A DNA stretch of 64,000 nt from Sulfitobacter sp. (GTDB lineage: Bacteria; Pseudomonadota; Alphaproteobacteria; Rhodobacterales; Rhodobacteraceae). The stretch lies in the NCBI GenBank assembly GCA_029252045.1, contig JAQXCD010000036.1:1-64000 (forward strand). Reading direction: 5' to 3'. Shown here piece after piece: positions 26,325 to 38,503 of this stretch; the stretch's first letter is position 1, and each line of letters starts with the position of its first letter. The position numbers and the translations under genes are program-made. The notes under the pieces are model-generated. The model did no database searches, was not told the origin of the DNA, and saw only the letters and a program-made list of their open reading frames with translations.

Positions 26325-26986
26325 CTCTCCGCTTCGCGGCGCGCGGCCTCTTGCTTGAGTCTTGTGGTGAACGCCACAGAGATATGCGCACGCAGGGCCG
26401 CATGTGCCGCGTCCCCGTCCCGCGCCTCGATGGCGGATACGATACGGTCGTGCTCCTGCTGCGCAATTGCGCCGCGCCCCGCAACGGCCAGAGATGTCGT
26501 CGCCATCAACGCCATGGACCGGTGCACAAGGTCCAATTGCTGCACCAGAAACCGGTTGTGCGAAGCCAGATGGATTTGCTTGTGAAACCGCTTGTTCGCC
26601 CGCGCCAGTGCGGCAGGATGGTCCTTCAACGCATTATCAGCCTCCACCATATCGCGCAGCAGGCGGACTTCTTCTTCGGTGGCATTGCGGGCGGCAAGGC
26701 GGGCAGCCAAACCTTCCAGCTCTCCACGCACGACATAGAGCTCGGCCATTTGGTTGTGATCCAGCGAGGCCACGATCAGACTGCGCCCGTCGCGCACCAG
26801 CAAGGATTGAGTCTCAAGCCGCTGCAACGCTTCGCGGATCGGCGTGCGGGACACACCAAAGCGGTCGGCAAGCTCGCTCTCGACCAGACGGTCACCGGGG
26901 CGGTAGGTGCCCGTATCGATTGCATCAAGGATCATGGAATAGGCATCGGTATTGCCTGGACGGGTCGGCGGGGTAACGGGGGGCAT
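26321..26986 (-). CDS. GntR/FCD-family transcriptional regulator
   Basis: A 221-residue regulator. The winged HTH has FGVSRTPIREALQRLE at about 44-59, and the FCD domain has metal-ligand type residues in the segments HNQMAELYVVRGELEG and FHKQIHLASHN. The neighbours (a glycosyltransferase and a HAD nucleotidase) do not form an obvious catabolic operon, so the target is unknown. It is divergent from the nucleotidase gene; I saw no palindrome in the 108-base gap. Confidence 0.88.
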   Translation of the reverse strand: MPPVTPPTRPGNTDAYSMILDAIDTGTYRPGDRLVESELADRFGVSRTPIREALQRLETQSLLVRDGRSLIVASLDHNQMAELYVVRGELEGLAARLAARNATEEEVRLLRDMVEADNALKDHPAALARANKRFHKQIHLASHNRFLVQQLDLVHRSMALMATTSLAVAGRGAIAQQEHDRIVSAIEARDGDAAHAALRAHISVAFTTRLKQEAARREAES

Positions 26987-27094
26987 TGCGGCACTGCTTT
27001 CATGAGGCTTTGCGACATCTTAACCGCTGCTGTGCCGCCCGCCTACCCTTGATCGCCTCTTGCGTCGATCCTGCGTCAGCCCTACCACAGCACC

Positions 27095-27742
27095 ATGCCT
27101 ATAGATGCTTTTTCACATGTCTCCACTTGGGTCTTTGACCTTGATAACACCCTCTATCCTCCTGAGGCACGTCTGTTTGACCTCATCGAAGTGCGGATGA
27201 CCGATTGGGTGATGCAAACCCTCAAGGTGGACCGCAGTGAAGCGGACCGCTTGCGCAGCCACTACTGGCACACCCACGGCACCACCCTTGCGGGCCTGAT
27301 GCGCGAGCATGACGTGGACCCGGAGCCCTATCTGGTAGACGTACACGACATATCGATGGATAGCCTGACGCCTGATCCGGTGCTGGCCACCCGTATCCGC
27401 GCCCTGCCCGGCCGCCGGATTGTCTATACCAACGGCTGCGCGCCCTATGCAGAACGGGTGCTGGCCGCGCGTGGGCTGTCGGGCCTGTTTGATGCGGTCT
27501 ACGGGGTTGAGCATGCGGGTTTTTTGCCCAAACCCGAACGCGGGGCCTTTGATGCCATCTTTGCCCAAGACAAACTGACGCCCGACACTGCCGCAATGTT
27601 CGAGGATGACGCCCGCAATCTGGCGGTGCCCCATGATCTGGGCATGCGCACGGTCCATGTCGCACCCACGCGTGCGGACGCGCCGCATGTGCAATTCCAC
27701 ACCGATGACCTATCTTCATTCCTGCAACAGCTGGTGAAATAG
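27095..27742 (+). CDS. Pyrimidine 5'-nucleotidase, HAD superfamily
   Basis: A 215-residue HAD subfamily IA protein of the yeast Sdt1 type. Motif I is VFDLDNTLYPPEARLF with the nucleophile Asp, motif II is VYTNG, the Lys is in FLPKPERGAF, and motif IV is MFEDDARNL. The LYPP extension after motif I is typical of the pyrimidine nucleotidase group. The ribosome site is weak. The gene lies 11 bases ahead of the ubiquinone hydroxylase gene and is probably cotranscribed. Confidence 0.9.
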   Translation: MPIDAFSHVSTWVFDLDNTLYPPEARLFDLIEVRMTDWVMQTLKVDRSEADRLRSHYWHTHGTTLAGLMREHDVDPEPYLVDVHDISMDSLTPDPVLATRIRALPGRRIVYTNGCAPYAERVLAARGLSGLFDAVYGVEHAGFLPKPERGAFDAIFAQDKLTPDTAAMFEDDARNLAVPHDLGMRTVHVAPTRADAPHVQFHTDDLSSFLQQLVK

Positions 27743-27753
27743 GAAGCCTGCCC

Positions 27754-28950
27754 ATGACCGATACCTGTGACATTCTGATTTCCGGCGGCGGTATTGCGGG
27801 CCTGACAGCCGCTGCCGCCTTTGGCACTGCCGGATTCAAGGTCATCTGCGTTGATCCTACGCCGCCGGTCACAGATGGTGCTGCGCAAGGCGCTGATTTA
27901 CGCTCTACCGCGATGCTGCAACCCGCCCGTGTTTTGCTGGAGCGCGCCGGACTGTGGGACACTCTGGCACCTTTTGCCGCACCTTTGCAGGTCATGCGGA
28001 TCATTGATTCGGGCGGTGCGGAGGCCGAGCCGCGTGTGACCCGCGAATTCGATGCCTCCGAAATATCAGATGCTCCCTTTGGCTGGAACTTTCCCAACTG
28101 GCTGTTGCGGCGTGAGATTTTGGCGCGTCTTGCCCAACTTGAGAATGTGGATTTCCGCGCAGGGATCAGTACCACTCAGCTATTTACCCGCACCAATACG
28201 GCGAAAGTCACCCTCAGCGATGGCACCCGTGTGCAAACGCAGTTGGTGATTGCGGCGGACGGGCGCACATCGCCCATGCGGGCAGCATCTGGCATTGGCA
28301 TCCATACCCAGCGGTATGGCCAAAAGGCGCTGGTGTTTGCCGTAACCCACCCGATCCCGCATGAAAACGTCTCAACCGAGATCCACCGCACGGGCGGCCC
28401 CTTTACGCTGGTGCCCTTGCCTGATCACAACGGCTTGCCCTGTTCGGCCGTGGTGTGGATGGATGACGGACGCTTGGCACAAGAGCGGCTGGAGATGGAC
28501 GCGAGCGCGTTTGAGGAAGCTGCCTCACTCAGGTCCTGCCACCATTTCGGGCCACTCACGCTGGTCAGCCATCGCCAAGCTTGGCCTATCATCACCCAAC
28601 ACGCCGAGCGGTTGAGCGCGGAGCGTGTGGCGTTGATTGCCGAAGCGGCCCATGTGATGCCACCCATCGGCGCGCAGGGCTTGAACATGTCACTCAACGA
28701 TATCGCGACCCTGCTGGACCTTGCGCAAGACCGCTCCGAGGGGTTGGGAGATGCGGCGATGCTGGAGGCCTATCACAAGGCCCGATACGGCGATATCACC
28801 CTGCGGGTGCGCGGTATTGATCTGTTGAACCGTGCCAGTCAGGCCAGTAGCACGCTGGCCCGCGATGCCCGCGCGGCAGGGTTAAATGCGCTCTATGGCG
28901 CCCCACCGGTCCGCAAAATGCTGATGCAGATGGGGCTTGGGATGCGTTAG
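27754..28950 (+). CDS. UbiH/UbiF-type FAD-dependent hydroxylase
   Basis: A 398-residue class A flavoprotein hydroxylase, likely for a ring hydroxylation in ubiquinone synthesis. The FAD-binding [16 protein letters not shown] is at the N-terminus, the DG motif is [16 protein letters not shown], and the third motif reads [18 protein letters not shown]. There the usual GD of GDAAH is AE. The C-terminal region contains the family ending around [12 protein letters not shown]. Which ring position it hydroxylates cannot be told from sequence alone. The stop overlaps the ispG stop by four bases. Confidence 0.88.
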   Translation: MTDTCDILISGGGIAGLTAAAAFGTAGFKVICVDPTPPVTDGAAQGADLRSTAMLQPARVLLERAGLWDTLAPFAAPLQVMRIIDSGGAEAEPRVTREFDASEISDAPFGWNFPNWLLRREILARLAQLENVDFRAGISTTQLFTRTNTAKVTLSDGTRVQTQLVIAADGRTSPMRAASGIGIHTQRYGQKALVFAVTHPIPHENVSTEIHRTGGPFTLVPLPDHNGLPCSAVVWMDDGRLAQERLEMDASAFEEAASLRSCHHFGPLTLVSHRQAWPIITQHAERLSAERVALIAEAAHVMPPIGAQGLNMSLNDIATLLDLAQDRSEGLGDAAMLEAYHKARYGDITLRVRGIDLLNRASQASSTLARDARAAGLNALYGAPPVRKMLMQMGLGMR

Positions 28951-30068
28951 GCGTCTTTTGCGGCTTCCGCTTCGATAGCGGCGGCGCGTGCCTCTACCTG
29001 CTCCACGATGTGTTCGACCATCTTGGCGTTGTCCAGTTTGTGGCTTTGTTTACCCGCCAGATACACCATGCCCGCGCCTGCCCCACCACCGGTAAAGCCC
29101 ACATCTGTCATCAGTGCCTCACCCGGCCCGTTCACCACACAGCCGATGATGCTCAGACTCATTGGGGTCTTGATATGCTCGAGCCGTTTTTCCAGCGTCT
29201 CGACGGTTTTGATCACATCAAAGCCTTGCCGCGCGCAGGACGGGCAAGAAATGATATTCACACCGCGGTGACGCAGTCCAAGGGACTTGAGGATTTCAAA
29301 ACCCATCTTCACTTCTTCCACCGGATCGGCGGACAGCGACACGCGGATTGTGTCACCAATGCCCATCCACAGCAGGTTGCCCATGCCGATGGCCGATTTG
29401 ACAGTTCCGGAGATCAAACCGCCCGCTTCGGTGATGCCAAGGTGGATCGGTGCATCCGTGGCCTCTGCCAACTGCTGATAGGCGGCGGCGGCCATAAAGA
29501 CGTCAGACGCTTTGCAGCTGATCTTGAATTCGTGGAAATCGTTGTCTTGCAGGATTTTGATATGGTCCAAACCGGATTCGACCATCGCATCGGGGCATGG
29601 CTCGCCGTATTTTTCCAGCAGGTGCTTTTCCAGCGACCCAGCGTTCACACCAATACGGATGGAGCAGTTGTTGTCCCGCGCGGCCTTGATCACCTCTTTG
29701 ACGCGCTTCTCATCGCCGATATTGCCCGGATTGATCCGCAAACAGGCAGCGCCCGCTTCGGCCGCCTCGATCCCGCGTTTGTAGTGGAAATGGATGTCCG
29801 CCACGATGGGCACTGGGCTGTTGCGCACAATCTCTTTCAGCGCTTTCGAGCTGTCCACATCCGGCACGGAGACACGGACAATATCCGCACCTGCATCCGC
29901 AGCCGCCTGAATCTGCGCAATGGTTGCGCGGGCGTCTGTGGTCAGGGTGTTGGTCATCGTCTGGACTGTGATCGGTGCATCGCCCCCCACAGGCACGTTC
30001 CCCACCATGATCTGGCGCGATTTGCGGCGGTAGATGTTGCGCCAAGGACGGATATGGTTCAGCGACAT
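28947..30068 (-). CDS. ispG: 4-hydroxy-3-methylbut-2-enyl-diphosphate synthase
   Basis: The [4Fe-4S] enzyme of the methylerythritol phosphate pathway that makes HMBPP for isoprenoids. About 373 residues, as usual. The TIM-barrel part has [14 protein letters not shown], and the cluster ligands are in [11 protein letters not shown] and [12 protein letters not shown] chose the ATG at 30068 because GAGG precedes it by five bases; a GTG at 30095 would add nine residues. rodZ lies just upstream on the same strand, a conserved order in this family. Confidence 0.96.
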   Translation of the reverse strand: MSLNHIRPWRNIYRRKSRQIMVGNVPVGGDAPITVQTMTNTLTTDARATIAQIQAAADAGADIVRVSVPDVDSSKALKEIVRNSPVPIVADIHFHYKRGIEAAEAGAACLRINPGNIGDEKRVKEVIKAARDNNCSIRIGVNAGSLEKHLLEKYGEPCPDAMVESGLDHIKILQDNDFHEFKISCKASDVFMAAAAYQQLAEATDAPIHLGITEAGGLISGTVKSAIGMGNLLWMGIGDTIRVSLSADPVEEVKMGFEILKSLGLRHRGVNIISCPSCARQGFDVIKTVETLEKRLEHIKTPMSLSIIGCVVNGPGEALMTDVGFTGGGAGAGMVYLAGKQSHKLDNAKMVEHIVEQVEARAAAIEAEAAKDA

Positions 30069-30173
30069 GCGGGCCTCACTAGAGAATTCAGACACGTCTT
30101 ACCTAGTCACACAAAGGTGCTGCTGCAATGCAAAGCTGTGTAAGATGTGACGATTAGCGCAGTGGCAAACGGG

Positions 30174-31436
30174 TTAGTCTGTAACGGCCGGCGTTGTGGC
30201 AACGGCGCGCAATTCAGCGACCAGCGTTTCCAGTGCGCTGTCCTGACCCGGATGCGCGGGTTCATAGAGTTCGGCCAGCGCTTGCTGCTGCAAAGGTACG
30301 TTGGACGTGACACTGCCGCGGCTTCCAACGGGGCCAAAGAACTCGCCATTCATAACAAAATAGACTGCACCACTTTGCCCTGTACGCAGCAGAGGTGCTT
30401 CCTCCAGTGCGGGGACGTCGAATGTGTCGCCCTTCTGCATAACTTTCTCATAGATGTTTGTGCCATCTGCCGCAGTTACGCGCACCCATGTCTCGCTTGT
30501 TGCGACGACCTGCACGGCAGGCGCTGGTCCTTCAAGAACCTGTGGCACGGTCAGACCGGCTGTTGTGACAGTCTCACCCAGCGCTTCGGCCAGAGCCCCG
30601 TCAACGGCGCCAGCCAGCTGAGTATCGTCAGCTCCACCCGCTGAACGGGTTTCAAACAAGCCGCTTGTGCGTGGGTCAAGCGAGGCAATCGGCGCATCAC
30701 GCGCAACCATCACAGGCACATCCAGCGCCGCAGGGCGGTAAAGACGGTCCAGTGCTTCGACACGCGGGGCATCCGCCAGTGCAGCAGGTGTTGTCACATC
30801 GCCGCCCAGCGCGGGTTGGGTTGGCGCATTAGCCTGAAGCGGGTCAAGGTCAGACAAGACAACGGGGGTCTGATCCACGGGGGAGACCTGCACACGCTGC
30901 ACTTCTTTCAGAACCGTCCAGCCACCAAATCCGATGGCGCCAATCAGCGCGACCAGCACCAGAGTCGAGCCGATGGCAGCCGGTTCGATCCGCGACAGGA
31001 ATGTATTGCCACCGGGGGCAAAGGGCATAACGGGGCGTGAAAAAATATCGTGCTCGGCCTGACGGCTCAGACGCTCTTCGCGGGTGGGCTTTTTCACAAC
31101 AGAGGCTTCGGCGGACATACCGTGTGCCACGCTAAAACCGCTCTCGTTACAGAAGGCGGCAAAAGCCTTGTCAGGATCCATGTTCAGGTAGCGTGCGTAG
31201 GAACGCACATAACCTGCGATAAAACCGGGAGTATCGAATGCATCAGGATCAGCGTTTTCAATGGCTGCGATATAGGCAGCTTTGATCCGCAATTCACGCT
31301 GAACATCAAGGAGGGATTTGCCAAGCGTCGCACGCTCTCCGCGCATCAAATCACCAAGACGCAGTTCAAATGCGTCAAAGCCGGACGGCTGTGACGCTTC
31401 TTTTTGAACTTTCCTGGAGGCCCAACGCCCGATCAT
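30174..31436 (-). CDS. rodZ: RodZ-like helix-turn-helix membrane protein
   Basis: A 420-residue bitopic protein. The N-terminal HTH_25 domain (about 20-90: LGDLMRGERATLGKSLLDVQ, then DPDAFDTPGFIAGYVRSYAR) is the RodZ type that binds MreB. A single membrane helix follows near 160-180, then a Pro/Ala-rich periplasmic linker, and a C-terminal DUF4115 beta domain (SETWVRVTAADG, YFVMNGEFFGPVG). It shapes the cell through the elongasome. The ATG at 31436 has GAGG eight bases ahead. Confidence 0.9.
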   Translation of the reverse strand: MIGRWASRKVQKEASQPSGFDAFELRLGDLMRGERATLGKSLLDVQRELRIKAAYIAAIENADPDAFDTPGFIAGYVRSYARYLNMDPDKAFAAFCNESGFSVAHGMSAEASVVKKPTREERLSRQAEHDIFSRPVMPFAPGGNTFLSRIEPAAIGSTLVLVALIGAIGFGGWTVLKEVQRVQVSPVDQTPVVLSDLDPLQANAPTQPALGGDVTTPAALADAPRVEALDRLYRPAALDVPVMVARDAPIASLDPRTSGLFETRSAGGADDTQLAGAVDGALAEALGETVTTAGLTVPQVLEGPAPAVQVVATSETWVRVTAADGTNIYEKVMQKGDTFDVPALEEAPLLRTGQSGAVYFVMNGEFFGPVGSRGSVTSNVPLQQQALAELYEPAHPGQDSALETLVAELRAVATTPAVTD

Positions 31437-31555
31437 AGCTCTGCCCTCGCCCACTCAATAACTAACATAGTATCGGCCATCAGTTTTGATTCGCCCTATG
31501 TCTTTGTTGAGAAATTCGTACCACAGCGCAATGATATTAGCGAGTTCATGACGAA

Positions 31556-32779
31556 TTAACCCGCTGCTTCGGCACGATTCAGCGCACAATGTGCCCAAAG
31601 CCCGTCCATTGCAGTCACAAGCGCATCCATTTCACGCGGACCATGCACAGGTGAGGGCGTAAAGCGCAGCCGCTCTGTGCCGCGCGGAACAGTGGGGAAG
31701 TTGATCGGCTGGACGTAGATTCCGTGCTGCTCCAGAAGCATATCGGACAGCAGCTTGGTATGTACCGGATTGCCCACCATCACAGGCACAATATGGCTGC
31801 CGTGATCAATGATCGGCAGGCCAAGCCCCTTCAGACGCAACTTAAGCGCCTTGGCTTGCTGCTGGTGCTTCTCACGCAACTCGGGCGCGCGCTTGAGGAA
31901 GGCGACAGAGGCAGCAGCCCCCGCCGCTATCGCTGGTGGCAGCGAGGTCGTAAAGATGAAACCGGGCGCATAAGATCGGATCGCATCGCACATTTTGGCA
32001 GAGGCCGCGATATAGCCGCCCATCACGCCATACGCCTTGGCCAGTGTGCCGTTGATGATATCCAAACGGTGCATCAGGCGATCGCGTTCCGCCACCCCTG
32101 CCCCGCGCGGGCCGTACATGCCCACGGCATGCACTTCGTCAATATAGGTCAGCGCGCCGAATTCATCTGCCAGATCGCAGATCGCTTCGATCGGGCCAAA
32201 ATCACCGTCCATGGAATAGATGCTCTCAAAGGCAATCAACTTGGGCGCATTGCTGTCGTCCGCTTCCAGCAACTCGCGCAGGTGTGCCACGTCGTTGTGA
32301 CGGAAAATGCGCTTGGCCCCGCCGTTGCGGCGTACGCCTTCAATCATGGAAGCATGGTTTAACGCGTCCGAATAGATGATCAGGCCCGGAAACAGCTTGG
32401 GGAGCGTGCTGAGCGTGGCATCATTGGCGATATAGGCGGAGGTAAACAACAGGGCTGCTTCCTTGCCATGCAGATCGGACAGCTCGGCCTCCAGGCGTTT
32501 GTGGTAAACGGTAGTGCCGGAGATGTTGCGCGTCCCGCCCGACCCTGCGCCCGTAGCCTCAATCGCCTCATGCATCGCTTCCAGCACTACGGGGTTTTGC
32601 CCCATGCCCAGATAGTCGTTACCACACCAAACCGTGATATCCTGCTCGGACCCGTCAGGTTTGGTCCAGACGGCATGCGGGAAGTAGCCATTGCGGCGCT
32701 CGATGTCGATGAAAGTACGGTAGCGGCCTTCGTTGTGCAGCCGCCCAAGCGCCTTGTCGAGCTGTTCCGAATAGGTCAT
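31556..32779 (-). CDS. hemA: 5-aminolevulinate synthase
   Basis: A 407-residue PLP enzyme of the Shemin pathway that joins glycine and succinyl-CoA, the first step of heme synthesis in alphaproteobacteria. Motifs: [41 protein letters not shown], and the PLP Lys in [11 protein letters not shown] near residue 247. The ATG at 32779 has GGAG six bases ahead; the ATG two codons earlier has no spacing. I saw no clear FNR-type site upstream. Confidence 0.96.
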   Translation of the reverse strand: MTYSEQLDKALGRLHNEGRYRTFIDIERRNGYFPHAVWTKPDGSEQDITVWCGNDYLGMGQNPVVLEAMHEAIEATGAGSGGTRNISGTTVYHKRLEAELSDLHGKEAALLFTSAYIANDATLSTLPKLFPGLIIYSDALNHASMIEGVRRNGGAKRIFRHNDVAHLRELLEADDSNAPKLIAFESIYSMDGDFGPIEAICDLADEFGALTYIDEVHAVGMYGPRGAGVAERDRLMHRLDIINGTLAKAYGVMGGYIAASAKMCDAIRSYAPGFIFTTSLPPAIAAGAAASVAFLKRAPELREKHQQQAKALKLRLKGLGLPIIDHGSHIVPVMVGNPVHTKLLSDMLLEQHGIYVQPINFPTVPRGTERLRFTPSPVHGPREMDALVTAMDGLWAHCALNRAEAAG

Positions 32780-32981
32780 GCGCATCTCCGTAAGTGCAGG
32801 CCGCCGCGCGCGGGCGTCTGTTTGTATTTCTCAGTGGGATATAGAATGGTTCCAAGCGCATCAATACGCAAAGGCGCGCGTAGTGTCGCAGGGGTGTTTC
32901 CGATGGGAAAACTCCGGCACTGGACATCGCTTTTGCGCCTGATAGGGTCAGCGGAAATTACCCCATACCGGAGCTCCCCCC

Positions 32982-34358
32982 ATGTCCCTAGATGCCGTCC
33001 TTGCCCAGATTGACAAAGACCTCCCCGCCGCCGCCGAGCGCCTGCTGGACTTACTGCGGATCAAGTCGATCTCGACCGATCCGGCCTTCAAGAGCGACTG
33101 TGACGCGGCGGCGGACTGGCTGGTGGCGGACCTGCAAGGCCTTGGAATTGATGCACAAAAAAGACCGACACCGGGGCGCCCTATGGTGGTGGGCCATGTC
33201 GGGCCGGAAAATGGCAAGCCACATCTTCTGTTCTATGGTCACTATGATGTACAGCCGGTAGATCCGTTGAACCTGTGGGACCGTGACCCGTTTGATCCCG
33301 CGATTGAAGAGACCGAGGCAGGCACAGTGATCCGCGGCCGTGGTGCTGCGGATGACAAAGGCCAGCTGATGACATTTGTCGAGGCGTTTCGCGCGTGGAA
33401 AGAGGTGAATGGCGAATGGCCGTGCCGGATTACCTTCTTTTTCGAGGGCGAAGAGGAATCAGGCTCGCCCTCGCTTGTCCCATTTATGGAGGAGCACGCA
33501 GAGGAGTTGCGCGCCGATTTTGCAATGATCTGCGACACCGGCATGTTCCAGAGCCGCACACCCGCCATCACCACCATGCTGCGCGGATTGCTGGGCGAAG
33601 AACTGACCATCACAGCGCCGTCCAAAGACCTCCATTCCGGCATGTTCGGCGGCATCGCGATGAACCCTGTGCGTGTGCTGTCGCGCATCATTGCAGCGCT
33701 GCATGACGATCAGGGCCGCATCACCGTGCCCGGATTTTATGACGGCGTGCCGGAACTGTCGGACGAGCTGGAGGCACAGTGGCAGGGCCTTGCCTTTGAC
33801 CATGCGGGCTTCCTCGGTGATGTCGGCCTGTCCCAACCTGCGGGCGAGCAGGACCGCACCCCGCTTGAAATGATCTGGTCACGGCCCACCTGCGAAGTGA
33901 ACGGCATCGGCGGCGGCTATCAGGGCGACGGCTTCAAAACTGTCCTGCCCTCGCAGGCAAGCGCCAAGATTTCCTTCCGCCTTGTCGGCGATCAGGATCC
34001 GCTGCTGATCCGCGAGAATTTCCGCAAAATGGTTGAGGACATGCTGCCCGTCGATTGCACCGTTGAATGGAAAGGCCACGGCGCCAGTCGCGCGTCCGGG
34101 ACCGCGACGGATGATCCGGCCTTTGCCAAAGCGCTCAAGGCGCTGTCGGACGAATGGAATGTGCCTGCCGCCTATATCGGTTGTGGTGGCTCGATCCCTA
34201 TCGCGGGGCATTTCCACAGCATCCTCGGCACCCCGCCCATGCTAATCGGATTTGGCAAGGATGATGACCAGATCCACTCCCCGAACGAGAAATACGACAT
34301 GGAGAGCTTTCACAAAGGCATCCGGTCGTGGGCACGCATACTGGATGCGCTGACCTAA
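32982..34358 (+). CDS. M20-family metallo-dipeptidase
   Basis: A 458-residue zinc peptidase of the M20 family. Metal ligands are visible in YGHYDVQPVDP, in GAADDKGQLM, in the catalytic FEGEEESGSPSL, and in a C-terminal His. The dimerisation lid domain is in the middle (KDLHSGMFGG onward). It is similar to dipeptidases and carnosinase-like enzymes. No signal peptide, so cytoplasmic. The substrate is not clear. Confidence 0.92.
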   Translation: MSLDAVLAQIDKDLPAAAERLLDLLRIKSISTDPAFKSDCDAAADWLVADLQGLGIDAQKRPTPGRPMVVGHVGPENGKPHLLFYGHYDVQPVDPLNLWDRDPFDPAIEETEAGTVIRGRGAADDKGQLMTFVEAFRAWKEVNGEWPCRITFFFEGEEESGSPSLVPFMEEHAEELRADFAMICDTGMFQSRTPAITTMLRGLLGEELTITAPSKDLHSGMFGGIAMNPVRVLSRIIAALHDDQGRITVPGFYDGVPELSDELEAQWQGLAFDHAGFLGDVGLSQPAGEQDRTPLEMIWSRPTCEVNGIGGGYQGDGFKTVLPSQASAKISFRLVGDQDPLLIRENFRKMVEDMLPVDCTVEWKGHGASRASGTATDDPAFAKALKALSDEWNVPAAYIGCGGSIPIAGHFHSILGTPPMLIGFGKDDDQIHSPNEKYDMESFHKGIRSWARILDALT

Positions 34359-34367
34359 GCGCCTCCG

Positions 34368-34401
34368 AAAAAAGGCCCGCGCGCAATTCCCCGCGCGGGC
34401 C
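34368..34401 (-). terminator. Rho-independent terminator of the fasciclin gene
   Basis: GGCCCGCGCG and CGCGCGGGCC form a perfect ten-pair stem with an eight-base loop. Six A bases on the plus strand at 34368-34373 give a T6 tail on the minus strand, so it mainly ends the fasciclin transcript. It may also slow transcription from the M20 gene. Confidence 0.85.
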
Positions 34402-34424
34402 AAACTCGTTACAAACGCGAAATC

Positions 34425-34985
34425 TTACGACTTGGGCAGCATGACTGCGTCGATCACATGGATCACGCCGTTGGATTGCTTGACGTCCGCAATTGTGACA
34501 GTGGCCACGGTGCCGTTCTCGTCGGTCAGTGTGATCATCTGGCCGTCCATCCGCGCTTCCAGTTTGCAGCCGCCCAATGTTGGCACAATGTGCATGCCGC
34601 CATCGTCCGATATCATGCCGTTGATCGCCTCAGACATCGCGTCGGCGGCGACAACATGGCAGGTCAGGATTTGGGTCAATAGGTCCTTGTTTTCCGGCTT
34701 CAGCACCGACTCGACCGTGTCGGCAGGCAGGGCTGCAAAGGCATCATCGACGGGTGCAAATACGGTAAACTGGCCTTCGCCTTGCAGCGCATCGACCAGA
34801 CCGGCAGCTTTCACAGCGGCCACCAATGTGGTGTGGATGGGCGAGTTTACAGCGTTTTCGATGATGTTTTTCTCAACCAGCATCGCAGCACCGCCGACGT
34901 CGGGGTTTTTGGCGTGACCGGTTGCAAAAGCCAGCGTTGCGCTCAGGGAAAGGGCTGTGGCGGCAAGAAGGGATTTGGTAAACAT
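34425..34985 (-). CDS. Fasciclin-domain secreted protein
   Basis: A 186-residue secreted protein: a signal peptide (about 1-22, ending in AFA), then one FAS1 domain with the H1 and H2 signatures FTVFAPVDDAFAALP and GVIHVIDAVMLP. FAS1 domains serve adhesion or surface contact. The ATG at 34985 has GAGGA nine bases ahead; the ATG three codons earlier lies directly after it. It stands alone between terminators. Confidence 0.9.
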   Translation of the reverse strand: MFTKSLLAATALSLSATLAFATGHAKNPDVGGAAMLVEKNIIENAVNSPIHTTLVAAVKAAGLVDALQGEGQFTVFAPVDDAFAALPADTVESVLKPENKDLLTQILTCHVVAADAMSEAINGMISDDGGMHIVPTLGGCKLEARMDGQMITLTDENGTVATVTIADVKQSNGVIHVIDAVMLPKS

Positions 34986-35078
34986 GTGGTTCATTCCTCG
35001 GTTTGGGCCCGTCGTTTTGACCGGCTTCCCCCCAGCCACGAAAGGCGCGGCTGAGGAGTTTCAGGAATGAAAAATATT

Positions 35079-36203
35079 TTATAGAACTTTATCGACGACG
35101 GATTTCAAACGCCCCAAAGTACCGTCAACATCATAGAGCTTGTCCAGACCGAACAGCCCCAGCCGGAACGTGCTGAAGTCTTCCGGCTCGCCCACTTGCA
35201 GCGGTACACCTGCGGCGATTTGCATGCCCTGTGCGGCAAAAGCCTTGCCCGTTTTCACATCGGGATCATCCGTATAGCCCACAAAGACCCCCGGCGCGCC
35301 GAAGCCGTCAGCGGCAACTGACGTGATGCCTTTGGCCGCCATCATCGCGCGCACGCCGTCGCCCAGACGCCACTGCGCCTCTTTCAAACGGTCAAACCCG
35401 TAGTCTTTCGTCTCGATCATCGTGTCGCGGAACACGCGCAAAGCATCTGTCGGCATGGTGGCGTGATAGGCGTGGCCGCCGTCCAGATAGGCCTGCATGA
35501 TGGCGTGCCATTTACCCAGATCGATGGCAAAGCTGTCCGACTTCGTCTCGGCCAAACGTTCCACGCCACGCGGCGACAGCATCACAAGGCCCGCACAGGG
35601 CTGCGCGCTCCACCCCTTCTGCGGTGCAGAGATCAGCACGTCGACACCCAGCGCCTCCAGATCAACCCAGGCACAACCGGACGCGATGCAGTCCAGCACC
35701 ATCAACGCACCTACCTCATGCGCGGCAGCGGCCAGGGCGGCAATATAGTCATCCGGCAGGATTACACCCGCGGAGGTCTCGACATGGGGGGCAAACACAA
35801 CCTGCGGCTTCTGGGCGCGGATCGCCTCTATCACATCCTCGATCGGGGCGGGCGCGTAGGGTGCCGGCGCCGCATTTCCCTGCGGACGCGCCTTCATGAC
35901 AGTTGTGTTGGCGGTCAGCCCGCCTGTCTCGATGATCTGGCTCCAGCGGTAGGAAAACCAGCCATTGCGCACAACCAACACATCACGCTCCCGCGCGAAC
36001 TGCCGTGCAACCGCCTCCATCGCAAATGAGCCGCCGCCGGGGATCACCACAGCGGATGCCGCACCATAGACTTCACACAGCATCGAATGAATATCACGCA
36101 TCACGCCCTGAAACGCCCCGCTCATCGAATTAAGCGAGCGGTCCGTAAATACAACCGAGAATTCTTCCAGCCCTTGCGGGTCAACCGTATCAAGCAATGC
36201 CAT
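35079..36203 (-). CDS. Class V aminotransferase (alanine/serine-glyoxylate type)
   Basis: A 374-residue PLP enzyme of aminotransferase class V. PLP-binding parts are visible: IPGGGSFAMEAVARQFA for the phosphate loop, VLDCIASGCAWVDLEALG with the cofactor Asp, and the Schiff-base Lys in SAPQKGWSAQP. The overall pattern fits alanine-glyoxylate or serine-glyoxylate aminotransferases, but substrate cannot be assigned. It is not obviously in an operon. The two Lrp genes lie upstream on the same strand. Confidence 0.88.
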   Translation of the reverse strand: MALLDTVDPQGLEEFSVVFTDRSLNSMSGAFQGVMRDIHSMLCEVYGAASAVVIPGGGSFAMEAVARQFARERDVLVVRNGWFSYRWSQIIETGGLTANTTVMKARPQGNAAPAPYAPAPIEDVIEAIRAQKPQVVFAPHVETSAGVILPDDYIAALAAAAHEVGALMVLDCIASGCAWVDLEALGVDVLISAPQKGWSAQPCAGLVMLSPRGVERLAETKSDSFAIDLGKWHAIMQAYLDGGHAYHATMPTDALRVFRDTMIETKDYGFDRLKEAQWRLGDGVRAMMAAKGITSVAADGFGAPGVFVGYTDDPDVKTGKAFAAQGMQIAAGVPLQVGEPEDFSTFRLGLFGLDKLYDVDGTLGRLKSVVDKVL

Positions 36204-36343
36204 TTTCTTTGTCCTCTATTCAGGTATGCCCCCTAAATAGAAACCTTCCGAACCGGATCAAAGCCATTCACGACATTATATCCCCCCATTTCCCCGCGAT
36301 AGGTTGAATTGGCAGAACATTAGTTTCCTTTAGCGAACAACAG

Positions 36344-36795
36344 CTACAAAGGTCCGACCAATCGCTCCTCACTGAGCAGCACATTCGCCTCGACCTCCCC
36401 CGCCCCCGGCAAGGTCATAATCCGCCGCCGCAAGACCCGCTCGAAGTCGGGCAAATCCCGCGCCACCACCCGCAAGCGGTAATCATACAGGCCCAAGACA
36501 TGCTCAACCGTCTGCACCTCGGGAATCGCACTCACCGCGCGTTCGAAATCCTCAAGGCTCACGCGTCCGCGTAACGCCAGCTTCACTCCCAGAAAAACAG
36601 TAACCCCAAACCCCAGTTTCTCCGCATCCAGCCGCAGCTGCCGCCCGCGGATCACCCCCGCCTCCTCGAGCCGCTTGATCCGCCGCCATGTGGCAGGCTG
36701 GCTCAGCCCCAGCCGACGCCCCAAGGCACCCGCGCTCTGCGTCGCATCCCGCACCAAGGTCCGCAGCAGACGCTTGTCGATCTCGTCCAGCTCCA

Positions 36796-36796
<1 letters not shown>
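36344..36796 (-). CDS. Lrp/AsnC-family regulator (second of a pair)
   Basis: A 150-residue Lrp-type regulator. HTH at about 5-60 (LGRRLGLSQPATWRRIKRLEEAG) and a RAM effector domain with VEHVLGLYDYRLRVVARD. Its ATG overlaps the stop of the upstream Lrp gene by one base (TGATG), so the two are made together and could form mixed dimers. They are divergent from ilvC. Confidence 0.9.
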
Positions 36797-38403
<1,607 letters not shown>

Positions 38404-38423
38404 GTCTTACGACTTTTATACGG

Positions 38424-38451
38424 AGGCCCGCAGGAGACTGCGGGCCTTTTT
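38424..38451 (+). terminator. Rho-independent terminator after ilvC
   Basis: AGGCCCGCAG and CTGCGGGCCT form a perfect ten-pair stem with loop GAGA, followed by a T-run, 20 bases after the ilvC stop. Confidence 0.9.
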
Positions 38452-38503
38452 CGTTGCGGTCTAGGCCCTTGCCCCTACCCGTCATTTCCCCCTATCTGGC
38501 GGG

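Noticed and set aside
32780-32981. FNR-type site ahead of hemA
   Set aside because: A TTGAT half-site can be read on the minus strand but no ATCAA partner lies at the right distance.
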